Assembly: GCF_019375475.1 (NCBI RefSeq)
Contig: NZ_JAHXGQ010000015.1
Location: 62,001 to 126,000, forward strand
Length of the DNA stretch: 64,000 bases
Direction: 5' to 3'
Source of the DNA: Saccharothrix obliqua
Lineage (GTDB): Bacteria; Actinomycetota; Actinomycetes; Mycobacteriales; Pseudonocardiaceae
Positions 47,883 through 56,533 of this stretch are shown in pieces. Positions within the stretch are counted from its first letter, which is position 1. Each line of letters opens with the position of its first letter. The position numbers and the translations under genes are program-made. Under the pieces are notes generated by a model that did no database searches, had not been told where the DNA came from, and saw nothing but the letters and a program-made list of their open reading frames with translations.

Positions 47883-49049
47883 TCAGAGGCGTTCCACGAC
47901 GGTCGCGTTGGCCAGGCCGCCCGCCTCGCACATGGTCTGGAGCCCGTACCGGCCGCCGCCGTGCTCCAGCACGGAGAGCAGGGTGGTGAGCAACCGCGCG
48001 CCGCTCGCGCCGAGGGGGTGACCGAGGGCGGTCGCGCCGCCGTGCGCGTTGACCAGCGCCGGGTCCGCGCCGGTCGCCGCGAGCCACGCCAGGACGACGC
48101 TCGCGAACGCCTCGTTCACCTCGAACGCCGATATGTCCGATATGGACAGTCCGGCGCGGTCGAGCACCTTGCGGGTGGCGGGGATGATGCCGGTGAGCAT
48201 GAGCAGCGGGTCGTCACCGACGACGGCGAACGAGTGCAGCCGCGCGCGGGGCCGCAGGCCGAGGCGCGCGGCGGCCTCCGCCGACGTGATCAGGACGGCT
48301 GCCGCGCCGTCGTTGACCGGTGACGAGTTGCCCGCCGTGACGCGCCAGTCCAGTTCGGGGAAGCGTCGTTCCCAGTGCTCGGCGCGGAACGCCGGGCGCA
48401 GGCCGGCGAGGACCTCCGGTGTGGTGTCCGGGCGGATCGACTCGTCCCGTGCCAGGTCGGGCAGCGGGCTGACCTCGCCGGTGAAGCGGCCCTCGGACCA
48501 GGCGGTCGCGGCGCGGCGGTGGCTCTCGGCGGCGAACTCGTCCAGGCGCGCGCGGGACAGGTCCCACCGGTGGGCGATGAGTTCGGCGCTGATGCCCTGC
48601 GGGACGAGGCCGTCCGGGTAGCGGCGCGCGACGCCCTCGCCGAGGAAGTCGCGGCCCGCGGCCTGGCTGCCGATCGGGACGCGGCTCATCGACTCCACGC
48701 CCGAGGCGATCACCACGTCGTACTCGCCGGACCGCACCCCCTGGGCGGCGAAGTGCACGGCCTGCTGGCTGCTGCCGCACTGCCGGTCCACGGTCACCGC
48801 CGGCACCGACTCGGGCAAGCCGGCCGCGAGCGCCGCCCACCGGGTGGTGTTGGAACTCTGCTCGCCGACCTGGCCGACCGCACCCCCGATCACGTCGTCC
48901 ACCACTCCGGGGTCCACCCCGGTCCGCTCGACGAGCGCGCGGATGGCGTGCGCGTGCAGGTCGACCGGGTGCACCCCGGACAGCCCGCCGCCCGGTTTGC
49001 CCCGGCCGATCGGGGTGCGCACCGCGTCCACGATGACGACGTCCCTCAT
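47883..49049 (-). CDS. Acetyl-CoA acetyltransferase/thiolase
   Basis: A 388-residue thiolase. DVVIVDAVRTPIGRGKPGGG is the conserved N-terminus and VDRQCGSSQQAVHFAAQGVR carries the acylated Cys 91. AGNSSPVNDGAAAVLI and EVNEAFASVVLAWL are further signatures. NAHGGATALGHPLGASGARL holds the catalytic His. MCEAGGLANATVVERL holds the second Cys in a variant C-x-x-G-G-x form, where typical enzymes have C-x-G-G-G. GGAGGAG before ATG 49049 confirms the start. Such thiolases act in beta-oxidation or steroid side-chain degradation; chain-length specificity is unclear. It stands apart, preceded by its own promoter. Confidence 0.92.
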   Translation of the reverse strand: MRDVVIVDAVRTPIGRGKPGGGLSGVHPVDLHAHAIRALVERTGVDPGVVDDVIGGAVGQVGEQSSNTTRWAALAAGLPESVPAVTVDRQCGSSQQAVHFAAQGVRSGEYDVVIASGVESMSRVPIGSQAAGRDFLGEGVARRYPDGLVPQGISAELIAHRWDLSRARLDEFAAESHRRAATAWSEGRFTGEVSPLPDLARDESIRPDTTPEVLAGLRPAFRAEHWERRFPELDWRVTAGNSSPVNDGAAAVLITSAEAAARLGLRPRARLHSFAVVGDDPLLMLTGIIPATRKVLDRAGLSISDISAFEVNEAFASVVLAWLAATGADPALVNAHGGATALGHPLGASGARLLTTLLSVLEHGGGRYGLQTMCEAGGLANATVVERL

Positions 49050-49078
49050 GGCTCCTCCAGAAGACTCGACGTCGCCAA

Positions 49079-49108
49079 GGTCTACACCTGCTAAGTTGGA
49101 TTTCACAA
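49079..49108 (-). promoter_or_regulatory. Probable promoter of the thiolase gene
   Basis: On the minus strand TTGTGA (49108-49103) and TAGACC (49084-49079) are separated by 18 bases, giving a leader of about 25 bases with GGAGGAG. The region is locally AT-richer than its surroundings. Confidence 0.4.
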
Positions 49109-49228
49109 CCCACTTGTGGCCAGGTCGGCGCGCCACCGGGCGCCGCACCCGCCCGGCACGCGGGCGGCCCGGCGCTCGGTTCAACACGCGGCGCGGCGTT
49201 CGGTCCGACGCCCGGCACGCCCGCGACG

Positions 49229-49260
49229 CCCGTCGAGCGCGGCACCCGTCGAGCGCGGCA
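49229..49260. repeat. Two tandem 16-base copies
   Basis: CCCGTCGAGCGCGGCA occurs twice head-to-tail (49229-49244, 49245-49260) in the 230-base gap between the thiolase and TPR genes. The rest of this gap (49109-49279) shows only GC-rich low-complexity DNA. Confidence 0.7.
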
Positions 49261-49279
49261 CGCGGTGTCCGCCCCCCGC

Positions 49280-51472
49280 TCAGCCCTCGGCGGTCTCCAA
49301 CAATCTGCTGCCGGCGACGAAGGCCGCTGCCGCGAGGGGGCCGTCGCCGTCGGACAGGCGGCGGTACTCGCGCAGGGCCGCGCGGTCGTCCCCGAGCAGC
49401 CGGTAGCTCTCCGCCACCACGTACCGGGCGCGGTCGGCCCACTCCGCCCAGCTCGCGTCCTCGGTGTCCCGCAGGTGGTCCAGCCAGTTCGCCGCACGCA
49501 GCCCCGCGTCCACGGCGTCCTCGTGCAACCCGGCGGCGTGGTTGGCGTGCGCCAGCTGGAACCACTGCTCCACCGTCGCGCCGGGCGGGCGCAGGGACGC
49601 CTGCCCGATCGCCTCGTTCAGGTCCTCCACGGCGTCGGCCGTCCGCCCGGCCTCGATCAACGTCACCGCTCGCAGGTACCGCAACCGGCCCGCCAACCGG
49701 TCGCCCCGCTCCACCACCCAGTCCGGCAGCGGGTCGACCAGGTCCTGCCACCGGCCCGCGTTCTCCAGCAGCGCCAACGCCTCCAACGCCTTCTCCGGCA
49801 CGTCACCCGCGACGAACGCCTCCAACGCCGCCCGCGCCGCGCCGACCCGCTCCGGGAACAACGTCGCCTCCAGCAGGAGCAACGAGCCGCGTGCCAGCAG
49901 GTCGTCACCGGCGTGCCGCAACCCGCGCCGCAACGCCTCGTCGGCCTCGGTCATCCGGCCCAACCCGGCGAGCACGTGGACGAGCCAGTGCTCGCCCCAC
50001 GCGCAGTCGGTGTCGTCGCCCAGCACCCGCAGCCCGGCCACCGCGTCGGAGGTCAGCGCCAACCCCTCGGCGGCCCGGCCGAGGTGCACCACCAGCAGCC
50101 CCAGCCAGGCGTGGTTGAGGTGCCACCGCCGCAGGTCGCCGTGCGCGTGGTGCACCTCGGCCGCCCACCGCAACCGCGCCTCGGTCTCCTCGTCCTGGAA
50201 GAACTTCGCCCGCAGCTCCGCGAGGCGCGCCGCCAGCGGCTCCGGCAGGTCGTCCGGCACGGCCAGGCACGCCCGCGCCTCGTCCGGCTCGCACCGCAGG
50301 TCGTGCCACTCGGCGCGGTCCAGCATGGCCGACGTGGTCAGCCCGGCCGGTGGCCGCGTCGGCAGCGGGCGGCGGTTGGTCGGCGACAGCCGCACGTGGT
50401 CGGCCAGGGGGCGCGCCGCCAGCCGCGCGCGGACCCGGTCGCCCTGCGTGGACGTGCCGTTGCGGCGGTCGAACCGGTCGGCGAGGTCCAACGCCAACCC
50501 GCGCATCCGCTCCGCCAGCACCCCGAACGCCGCCGAGTTCGGGTCGTCGCCCAGGTCCAGTTCCGTCTCGCCGCGCCCGATCGCCACCAGCCGCCCGGCC
50601 AGCACCGCGACCGACGTCGCGAAGTCCATCGTCGCGAACGGCCGCCGCCGCTGCTCGAAACCCGTCATCGGACCGAGCCAGTCCACGCCCGCGTCCTCGT
50701 TGCCGGTGAGCGCGCAGAACTCCACGATCCGCCCGTGGTCCTCCAACGAGTGGAACTCGCCCGCCATGCCGCGCAGCAACCGCCGGTACAGCACGGCCGC
50801 CTGCGCCAGGTCGCCCGCCCGCGCGGTGGGCAGCAGCACCAGGCTGCGTGCCCGCACCACCACCGGGTCGACCGCGGACGGGTCCTCCAGCACCGGCCGC
50901 GCCAGTTCACAAGCCCGCGCCGCGTCACCCCGGGCCAGCAACTGCTCCACCGCGGTCAGGACCAGCCAACGGTCGTCGTCGGTCACGTCGGCCGTCGCCA
51001 CCCACCGCTGGTAAGCGTGCTCGGCGGTTTCCCAGTCACCGACGTGCGCGGCCACCTCGCGCCGCGCCGCGTGCACCTCGTGCAAACCGAGCCCGGCCGC
51101 GCGGAACCGGCGCTCCACGTCGTCCAGCGCGGCCGTGATCTCGGCCAGCGACATGTCCGGGAAGTCCACCATGCACGCGACCAGCCACGCGTACCAGACC
51201 AGCAACGCGGCCTCGTCGTCCCGCTCGAACCGCTCCGGCCGGTGGTCGTACTCGGCCAGGCACTCGCGGAACAGCCGGAACACCTCGTCCCAGCGCCCGT
51301 CCAGCCGGTAGGCGTCGGCGAGCAGCCGGCGGGACAGGAACGTCGCCCGCCGCACGTCCCCGATGTCCGCCCGGAACACCACCTCTTCGAGCAACGCCGT
51401 GCGCGCGTCGGTGTGCTCCATCACCTGCGCTTCGCGGAACGACACCCACAAATCGTGCTCGACCTGGTCCAC
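49280..51472 (-). CDS. Large TPR-like repeat protein
   Basis: A 730-residue soluble alpha-helical protein composed of degenerate tetratricopeptide-type helical pairs. The end of the protein has the clearest units (YLRAVTLIEAGRTADAVEDL, FQLAHANHAAGLHEDAVDAG, YVVAESYRLLGDDRAALREY). No enzymatic domain, HTH or membrane helix is visible. The GTG at 51472 has a GGGGGGAG site 7 bases upstream. It resembles the helical tails of actinobacterial regulators but lacks an effector domain. Role unknown, probably protein-protein interaction. It lies 52 bases after the TauD gene on the same strand, so co-transcription is possible. Confidence 0.75.
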   Translation of the reverse strand: MDQVEHDLWVSFREAQVMEHTDARTALLEEVVFRADIGDVRRATFLSRRLLADAYRLDGRWDEVFRLFRECLAEYDHRPERFERDDEAALLVWYAWLVACMVDFPDMSLAEITAALDDVERRFRAAGLGLHEVHAARREVAAHVGDWETAEHAYQRWVATADVTDDDRWLVLTAVEQLLARGDAARACELARPVLEDPSAVDPVVVRARSLVLLPTARAGDLAQAAVLYRRLLRGMAGEFHSLEDHGRIVEFCALTGNEDAGVDWLGPMTGFEQRRRPFATMDFATSVAVLAGRLVAIGRGETELDLGDDPNSAAFGVLAERMRGLALDLADRFDRRNGTSTQGDRVRARLAARPLADHVRLSPTNRRPLPTRPPAGLTTSAMLDRAEWHDLRCEPDEARACLAVPDDLPEPLAARLAELRAKFFQDEETEARLRWAAEVHHAHGDLRRWHLNHAWLGLLVVHLGRAAEGLALTSDAVAGLRVLGDDTDCAWGEHWLVHVLAGLGRMTEADEALRRGLRHAGDDLLARGSLLLLEATLFPERVGAARAALEAFVAGDVPEKALEALALLENAGRWQDLVDPLPDWVVERGDRLAGRLRYLRAVTLIEAGRTADAVEDLNEAIGQASLRPPGATVEQWFQLAHANHAAGLHEDAVDAGLRAANWLDHLRDTEDASWAEWADRARYVVAESYRLLGDDRAALREYRRLSDGDGPLAAAAFVAGSRLLETAEG

Positions 51473-51524
51473 CGACGATCTCCCCCCGGAGTGCGACGGC
51501 CGAACAGTACACCGGGGCACCGGC

Positions 51525-52439
51525 TCACAACGCGGAGTAGCGCGAAGCGTCCCCCCGTCGGACAACGCTGCGCGTGCCGTCGACGGCCACCGGGACGTCG
51601 CCCGCGACCGTGACCCGGTGCAGCCGCCGCGGCCGGTCGTCGTAGTCGGCGATCGCGTAGTGCTGGGTGGCCCGGTTGTCCCAGATGGCCACGTCGCCGT
51701 CCTGCCAGTGCCAGCGCACGGTGTGCTCCAACCGCGTGATCCGTTGCTGCAACAACTGGAACAGCACCTGCGACTCGGCGGACGTCAAGCCCACCAACCG
51801 CTTCACGAACTGGCCCAGCAGCAACGCGCGCTCACCGGTCTCCGGGTGCACGCGGACGACCGGGTGCTCCGTCTCGTACAGGTCGGAGACGAATTCCCGG
51901 CGGTACTCCTCGACTTTCACGTCCACACCGCCGGTGCGCACCTCGTCCGCGTTGGCCGCGTAGTCGTAGGCGTTGGTGTGGACGGCCCACAGGTTGTCGG
52001 CCAACGCCTTCAACGACGGCGGCAGCGTTTCGTAGGCGGTCGCGGTGTTCGCCCACGTCGTGTCGCCCCCGTACGGCGGCAGGCGCACGGCTCGCAGGAC
52101 GCTGATCGCCGGCACGCGGTCCACGAACGTGACGTCGGTGTGCCAGCTGTTGGCCCGGCCGTGGTCGGAGTCGATGGGCAGGACGTTGGCGTTCTCCCGG
52201 CCGCGCACGGTCGGGTGCGCGAGGGTCGGTGTGCCCAGCAGCCCGGCGAACGCGAGCTGGCCCGCGTCGTCCAGGTGCCGCTGGTCGCGGAGGAAGACGA
52301 CCTTGTGCGCCAGCAGCGCCGCGCGGATCTCGGCGACGGTCGCGGCGTCGAGGTCGCCACCGAGCCGCACGCCGTCGATCCGCGCGCCGATCGAGGAACC
52401 GAGCCGTACGACGGACGTGCTTCCCACAGCCAAGCTCAC
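51525..52439 (-). CDS. TauD/TfdA-family Fe(II)/2-oxoglutarate dioxygenase
   Basis: A 304-residue oxygenase of the TauD family. WHTDVTF (His 100, Asp 102) and the distal ATQHYAI (His 260) form the iron facial triad. RRLHRV (Arg 271/275) binds 2-oxoglutarate. The N-terminus ([20 protein letters not shown]) is standard and [12 protein letters not shown] is the typical strand. GGGAGG before GTG 52439 supports this start, where the frame is open further upstream without similarity. Taurine, other sulfonates or alkyl sulfates are usual substrates, but the enzyme could as well act on an amino acid or a 2,4-D-like acid. It is divergent from a ROK regulator. Confidence 0.88.
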   Translation of the reverse strand: MSLAVGSTSVVRLGSSIGARIDGVRLGGDLDAATVAEIRAALLAHKVVFLRDQRHLDDAGQLAFAGLLGTPTLAHPTVRGRENANVLPIDSDHGRANSWHTDVTFVDRVPAISVLRAVRLPPYGGDTTWANTATAYETLPPSLKALADNLWAVHTNAYDYAANADEVRTGGVDVKVEEYRREFVSDLYETEHPVVRVHPETGERALLLGQFVKRLVGLTSAESQVLFQLLQQRITRLEHTVRWHWQDGDVAIWDNRATQHYAIADYDDRPRRLHRVTVAGDVPVAVDGTRSVVRRGDASRYSAL

Positions 52440-52476
52440 GGTGTCCTCCCGGTCGACGGAGGGGGCGGGCGCCTCG

Positions 52477-52506
52477 ACGCTACGAACGACCGCGCCGGGC
52501 CGACAA
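52477..52506 (-). promoter_or_regulatory. Probable promoter of the TauD gene
   Basis: On the minus strand TTGTCG (52506-52501) and TAGCGT (52482-52477) with an 18-base spacer, giving a leader of about 30 bases that ends in GGGAGG. The best promoter match in the divergent TauD-ROK region. Confidence 0.5.
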
Positions 52507-52898
52507 GGTTCCGCCAAGCACTGAAAGCAAGTGGTGGCCGGTGTTCCACATCCCGGACATCGTTGACTTCCCAAATGGACACACGCAGCCTTCGCCTGTG
52601 CACCGCCGTCGCCGCCGCGCGCCGCGCCGCCACTCCGGTTCACGTGGCGGACCGCTGTCGCCGCCGCGCGCGGTGTCCGCCGTCTCGGTGCCCGCCGTCT
52701 CGGCGACGCGATGCCGTGGCGGACGCAGCCGATCGCGCGGGGTGCTGTCCGCCGCCGCGGGGACCGCTGCCGCCGGCTGCGCGCCGCGCCCCGCGCACCC
52801 GAGCGCCGCGCCCGCGCCTCGCACACCTGACTTCCGGCCCACCCCGACTTCCTTGCCCACCGCACAAAACCCGGTCCCTACCGCGAGAGGTGCCCGAC
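52507..52898. other. Gene-free divergent region before the ROK gene (about 390 bases)
   Basis: No supportable gene. The first 80 bases are AT-richer and probably hold the ROK promoter or operator. A TTGACT-like hexamer lies near 52564. From about 52580 to 52860 the DNA is low-complexity GC-rich, with a 12-base near-tandem repeat CCGCCGTCTCGG (52677-52688 and 52692-52703). An open frame runs through into the ROK gene but shows only Arg/Pro/Ala-rich sequence without domain. Confidence 0.5.
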
Positions 52899-54059
52899 GT
52901 GCCCGAGTCCCCCCGTGCCCGCACCGGCGTGCGCGCCGCCAACGCCGCCGCCGTGCTCGCGGTGGTCCGCCGCGAAGGACCCCTGTCCCGCGCGGCCATC
53001 GGTGAGCACACCGGGCTCAGTATGCCCACGGTCAGCAGGCAGGTGGCGGCGTTGACGGACCTCGGCCTGCTGCGCGAGTACCCGGACCTCGCGCCGGCGG
53101 GCGCGATCGGTCGGCCACGCGTGCCGATCGCCCTGGACGAGCGGGTGTTCGCCGCGTGCGGCGTGCACATCGGCGTCAGCACCACCACCTACGGCCTGTC
53201 CGACCTGCGCGGCACGCTGCTCGACGCGGAGGAGGTGCCGACGCCCGGCGGCAGCGCGGAGGACGCGCTCGCGCACATCGCGAGCCGCGTCCGGGCGTTC
53301 CTGCGCAGGTGGCCGCGACGCGCGGTGGTCGGCATCGGCCTGGCCAGCGGCGGCCTGGTGGACTCGGCACGCGGCCTGCTCGACCACGAGCGGCTGGGTT
53401 GGCGGCGGGTGCCGGCGGCGGACCTGCTGCACCGGGCCACCGGGTTACCCGTGCACCTGGACGGGCACGTCGCCGCGATGGCCAACGCCGAGCTGCTGTT
53501 CGGCGAGAGGGTGTCGAGCCTGCTGTACTTCTACGCCCGCGAGGTCGTCGGCGTCGCCTTGGCCGTGGACGGGGCGCTGCACCGCGGCCCCGGCGGCGGT
53601 GGCAGCATCGCGCACCTGCCGGTCGGGGGCGACGCGCGCTGCCGGTGCGGTGCGACGGGCTGCCTGGAGGCCGCGGTCGCCGACCGGGCGGTGGCCGAGC
53701 GGGCGGTGCGGGCGGGCGTGGTGGCCGAGCCGGACATCCGGCTGGTCCGTGCCGCCGCGCGGGCGGGCGACCCCGTCGCCGGGCGGCTGCTCACCGACCG
53801 CGCCACCGCGCTGGGCCGCGCCGTGGCGCTGCTGCGCGACGCCTTCAACCCGGACCGCGTGGTGCTCGGCGGCCAGGCCATCACCGACCCCGACGAGCGC
53901 CTGCCGGACCTGCTGCGCGCGTTCGCCGACACCACCCGCCTGCCGGGCGCGGACATCGTCTCGGTGACCGCCCTGGGACCGTCCCCGCAGGCGACGGCCG
54001 CGTGCACCGGCCTGCTCAACCGGCTCTTCGAACACCCCCTGGACATGGTGAGGCGTTAA
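52899..54059 (+). CDS. ROK-family transcriptional regulator
   Basis: A 386-residue NagC/XylR-type regulator. The N-terminal winged helix (about residues 5-65) includes VLAVVRREGPLSRAAIGEHT and LSMPTVSRQVAALTDLGLLR. The sugar-kinase-like ROK domain follows with VVGIGLASGGLVDSARGLLD and GGGGSIAHLPVGGDARCRCG. The C-x-C-G-x-x-G-C-L-E zinc motif reads CRCGATGCLEA and is complete. GTG 52899 has GAGAGG 8 bases upstream; GTG 52890 is a possible nine-base-longer start. It is divergent from the TauD gene and is the probable regulator of it. The ligand would be a sugar or a sugar-like molecule, which fits TauD poorly. Confidence 0.88.
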   Translation: MPESPRARTGVRAANAAAVLAVVRREGPLSRAAIGEHTGLSMPTVSRQVAALTDLGLLREYPDLAPAGAIGRPRVPIALDERVFAACGVHIGVSTTTYGLSDLRGTLLDAEEVPTPGGSAEDALAHIASRVRAFLRRWPRRAVVGIGLASGGLVDSARGLLDHERLGWRRVPAADLLHRATGLPVHLDGHVAAMANAELLFGERVSSLLYFYAREVVGVALAVDGALHRGPGGGGSIAHLPVGGDARCRCGATGCLEAAVADRAVAERAVRAGVVAEPDIRLVRAAARAGDPVAGRLLTDRATALGRAVALLRDAFNPDRVVLGGQAITDPDERLPDLLRAFADTTRLPGADIVSVTALGPSPQATAACTGLLNRLFEHPLDMVRR

Positions 54060-54156
54060 CCCGGAGTGGTGAACCGGCAGGTCGAGGGGCGCGGACGTTC
54101 GTACAGTCGCCGGTATCGCGCCGACCAGTGGCGCGCCTGCGAACCGGGGCCTCACC

Positions 54157-54705
54157 ATGACCACTGCACTGGCAAGCCAGAAGTTCAGCCGCCTCTTCGA
54201 CTGGTTCGACCAGGACCGGGACGACCGCCTCACCCGGGAGGACTTCCAGGCCACGGCCGAGATCTTCGCCAGGGTCGCCCGCGAGGGCGACCACGACACC
54301 GTCGCGGCCATCCACGGCGCGTTCGACGCGTGGTGGCGGCTGCTGCTGGAACACGGCGACACCAGCCGCGACGGGCGGATCTCGCGACGTGAGTTCACCA
54401 CCGTCATGCAGGTCAACGTCACCGCGCCCGAGCACTTCCAGGAAGCCGTCATGACGATCGCCGACGCGGTGATCAACGCCCTCGACACCAACCGGGACGG
54501 CGTCCTCAGCCGCGACGAGTACGTGCGCCTGTACGTGGGGCTCGGCGTCTCCCGGGAGCACTCGGAAGCCGCGTTCACCAGGCTGGACCTGGACGGCAGC
54601 GGCACGATCAGCCGGGCCGAGTTCCGCCAGGCCATCTCCGACTTCTACCTCAGCGCCGACCCGGACGCGCCGGGCAACCAGCTCCTCGGACCGGTGGGCT
54701 TCTGA
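54157..54705 (+). CDS. Four-EF-hand calcium-binding protein (calerythrin-like)
   Basis: A 182-residue cytoplasmic protein. Four EF-hand loops begin at D18 (DQDRDDRLTRED), D68 (DTSRDGRISRRE), D110 (DTNRDGVLSRDE) and D144 (DLDGSGTISRAE). The first ends in Asp instead of Glu and so may bind weakly or select Mg2+; the other three are canonical. The architecture matches calerythrin/CalD of actinomycetes. The C-terminus ADPDAPGNQLLGPVGF is conserved in the family. The exact role is unknown; calcium buffering is the usual guess. Directly downstream, diverged copies of the 3-prime tail occur. Confidence 0.92.
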   Translation: MTTALASQKFSRLFDWFDQDRDDRLTREDFQATAEIFARVAREGDHDTVAAIHGAFDAWWRLLLEHGDTSRDGRISRREFTTVMQVNVTAPEHFQEAVMTIADAVINALDTNRDGVLSRDEYVRLYVGLGVSREHSEAAFTRLDLDGSGTISRAEFRQAISDFYLSADPDAPGNQLLGPVGF

Positions 54706-54848
54706 CGCCGGTTCGGCGGGCTCGGACACCAGCCTCCCCGGACCGGTCGGCTTCGACGCCGGTTCGGCCGACCCGGACGCACCGGGCAACCAGTTCCTCG
54801 GACCGGTCGGCTCCTGACGCGGTTCCGGGGACACGGTCGCACCGGGCA
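54658..54848 (+). repeat. Repeated copies of the EF-hand gene's 3-prime tail
   Basis: The last 48 bases of the gene plus 12 bases after its stop (54658-54717) recur in reduced form at about 54718-54769. They recur again nearly intact at 54770-54827, where the frame again reads ADPDAPGNQFLGPVGS and a stop. A partial fourth copy reaches about 54848. The copies lie outside the gene. Confidence 0.75.
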
Positions 54849-54864
54849 CGCCAAGATGGCACCC

Positions 54865-55209
54865 ATGGCCGGCAAGTTACGCGTGGGACCGGTGACGCAC
54901 ACCGTGCTGGAAATCCTGTTCGCCGTCGTCGTGGTCGTCGGCGGGTGCGGGTTGTTGCTCACCGTCGGCGTCACCGACGTCCGCGGGCGTGAGGTGGACT
55001 GCGGCAGCGTGGTCACCGGCGTGCGCTCCGCCGTGCCCGCCGCCGAGGAGGCCACGTGCGCGTCGGTGCTCGGCTCGCGTGGCGCGTGGGCGTGGCCGAC
55101 GACCATCGTCGGGTTGGCCGGCGTGCTCCTGGTGGTGTTCCTGGCGCCGTTCGTGGACCCGAAACCACGCTGGTGGGGCCGGCCGCCACCCGCGCTGCCG
55201 CACCGCTGA
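54865..55209 (+). CDS. Small two-helix membrane protein
   Basis: A 114-residue protein with two transmembrane helices (TVLEILFAVVVVVGGCGLLL, about residues 13-32, and TTIVGLAGVLLVVFLAPFV, about 78-96). The short extracytoplasmic loop between them has two Cys (VDCGSVV, ATCASVL) that may pair. It starts with ATG at 54865, 7 bases after CAAGAT, a possible leaderless -10; another ATG at 54856 lies within that hexamer. No family recognised. The tail ends in PKPRWWGRPPPALPHR. Confidence 0.62.
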   Translation: MAGKLRVGPVTHTVLEILFAVVVVVGGCGLLLTVGVTDVRGREVDCGSVVTGVRSAVPAAEEATCASVLGSRGAWAWPTTIVGLAGVLLVVFLAPFVDPKPRWWGRPPPALPHR

Positions 55210-55257
55210 CGGTTACACCCCTCCCGCGTGGGCAACCCGGTGGTGAGGAGGTGCGGC

Positions 55258-55413
55258 ATGACCGAACCGGACGAGAGCGAGCTGGCGCGCAACCGCGCGT
55301 TGATCAACGAGGCGGAAGCCATCGCGCGCGACCTGCGGGAGACCACACCCGACCCGTTCCCCGAGTCGGCCGAGGCCGACGAGGCCGACCAGGTCGCGGA
55401 AGAGGGGGGCTGA
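55258..55413 (+). CDS. Very small acidic protein (51 residues)
   Basis: Begins MTEPDESELARNRALINEAE and continues as one amphipathic, acidic helix with an E/D/A-rich tail. GAGGAGGTGC before ATG 55258 is one of the best ribosome sites in the window, which argues for real translation. It is 48 bases after the two-helix membrane gene and probably co-transcribed. Its stop lies 5 bases from the convergent aminotransferase stop. No function can be assigned. Confidence 0.6.
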   Translation: MTEPDESELARNRALINEAEAIARDLRETTPDPFPESAEADEADQVAEEGG

Positions 55414-55417
55414 CGGC

Positions 55418-56521
55418 TCAGCGGCGGGCCGCCAAGCGGGTGGCGGCCTCCGCCAGGGTCTCCTGCCGCTTGCACACCGCGAACCGCACGACGTTCGCCG
55501 CCGACGGCACGTCCGCCGAGTAGAACACCGACAGCGGCAACGCCGCCACGCCACCGTCGAGCACCATCCGGTCACACCACGCGTCGGCCCGTTCGCCGAC
55601 GTCCACCAGCAGGTAGAACGGGCTGTCCGCGACCTTCGCCGCCAACCCCAGCCCCGCCAGCGCCTCGGCGAACCACGTCGCCCGCGCGTGCAGCCCGGCG
55701 GCGACCGACGCGACCACGTCGCCGTACCCGGGCGACGCCATCAACGACGCCACCGCGGACTGGAGCGGCACGGCCGGGCAGAACGTCACGTACTGGTGCA
55801 CGGCCCGGATGCGCCGGGTCAGGCCCGGCCCCGCGACCGCCCACCCGATCCGCCACCCGGTGGCGGCCAACGACTTCGACACCGACGACACCTTGACCCG
55901 CAGCTCCGGGTCGGCGACGCGCTCCAGCACGCCGACGTGCCGCGTGCCCGGCGGCACCAGGTGCTCGTACGTCTCGTCGGACACCACGACGATCCCGCGC
56001 CGCTGCGCGAGGTCGGCCAACGCCGCCCACTCGTCGTCGGAAAGCGCGCGCCCCAACGGGTTCCACGGGCTGTTCACCACCACGACCCGCGTCCGCCCGG
56101 TGCACGCGCCCGCCAGCAACCCGGCGAACGACCCGTCCGGCGACGTGAGCCGCACCGGCACCGGCGTCGCGCCGGCCGCCCTGATCGCGGGCGCGTACTG
56201 CTCGTAGGCGGGCTCCACCACCAACGCCTCGTCGCCCGGCCCGAGCAGCGCGGACATGGTGCAGTGCAACGCTTCCGTGGCACCGGCCGTGATGGTCACC
56301 TCGGTGTCCGGCGACGCGCCGGACGCGACGGCCGCGCGCAGCGCGGGCACCCCGGCGGTCGGCACGTACTGGTGCACCGAGGGATCAGCCGCCGCGGTCG
56401 CCAGGGCGGACCGCAGCTCCGCCGGCGGCCCGTGGTCGAAGACGCCCTGCGCCAGGTTGACCGCGCCGTGCCGCGCCGCCAGCGCCGGTATCCGCACGAA
56501 CATCGACTCCACGGCCGACAC
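55418..56521 (-). CDS. PLP-dependent class I/II aminotransferase
   Basis: A 367-residue fold-type I aminotransferase similar to kynurenine/methionine aminotransferases. AVNLAQGVFDHGPPAELRSA is the N-terminal substrate-site signature (G-x-P/G). HQYVPTAGVPALRAAVA and ITAGATEALHCTMSALL follow. VVVNSPWNPLGRALSDDEW holds the N-P-x-G motif and IVVVSDETYEHL the Asp-x-x-Tyr. SSVSKSLAATGWRIGWAVAG carries the PLP lysine. GTG 56521 was chosen. It is the last gene of the operon and lies 12 bases after the permease. It likely interconverts a 2-oxo acid of the pathway and an amino acid. Confidence 0.9.
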   Translation of the reverse strand: MSAVESMFVRIPALAARHGAVNLAQGVFDHGPPAELRSALATAAADPSVHQYVPTAGVPALRAAVASGASPDTEVTITAGATEALHCTMSALLGPGDEALVVEPAYEQYAPAIRAAGATPVPVRLTSPDGSFAGLLAGACTGRTRVVVVNSPWNPLGRALSDDEWAALADLAQRRGIVVVSDETYEHLVPPGTRHVGVLERVADPELRVKVSSVSKSLAATGWRIGWAVAGPGLTRRIRAVHQYVTFCPAVPLQSAVASLMASPGYGDVVASVAAGLHARATWFAEALAGLGLAAKVADSPFYLLVDVGERADAWCDRMVLDGGVAALPLSVFYSADVPSAANVVRFAVCKRQETLAEAATRLAARR

Positions 56522-56533
56522 ACCGCCTCTCGA

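Noticed and set aside
52575-52898. In-frame N-terminal extension of the ROK regulator
   Set aside because: The extension is Arg/Pro-rich without similarity, while GTG 52899 has a good ribosome site just before the helix-turn-helix.
54658-54848. Attachment site or integrative-element border in the EF-hand tail repeats
   Set aside because: No integrase, tRNA or second distant copy is seen. The copies are tandem and degenerate.
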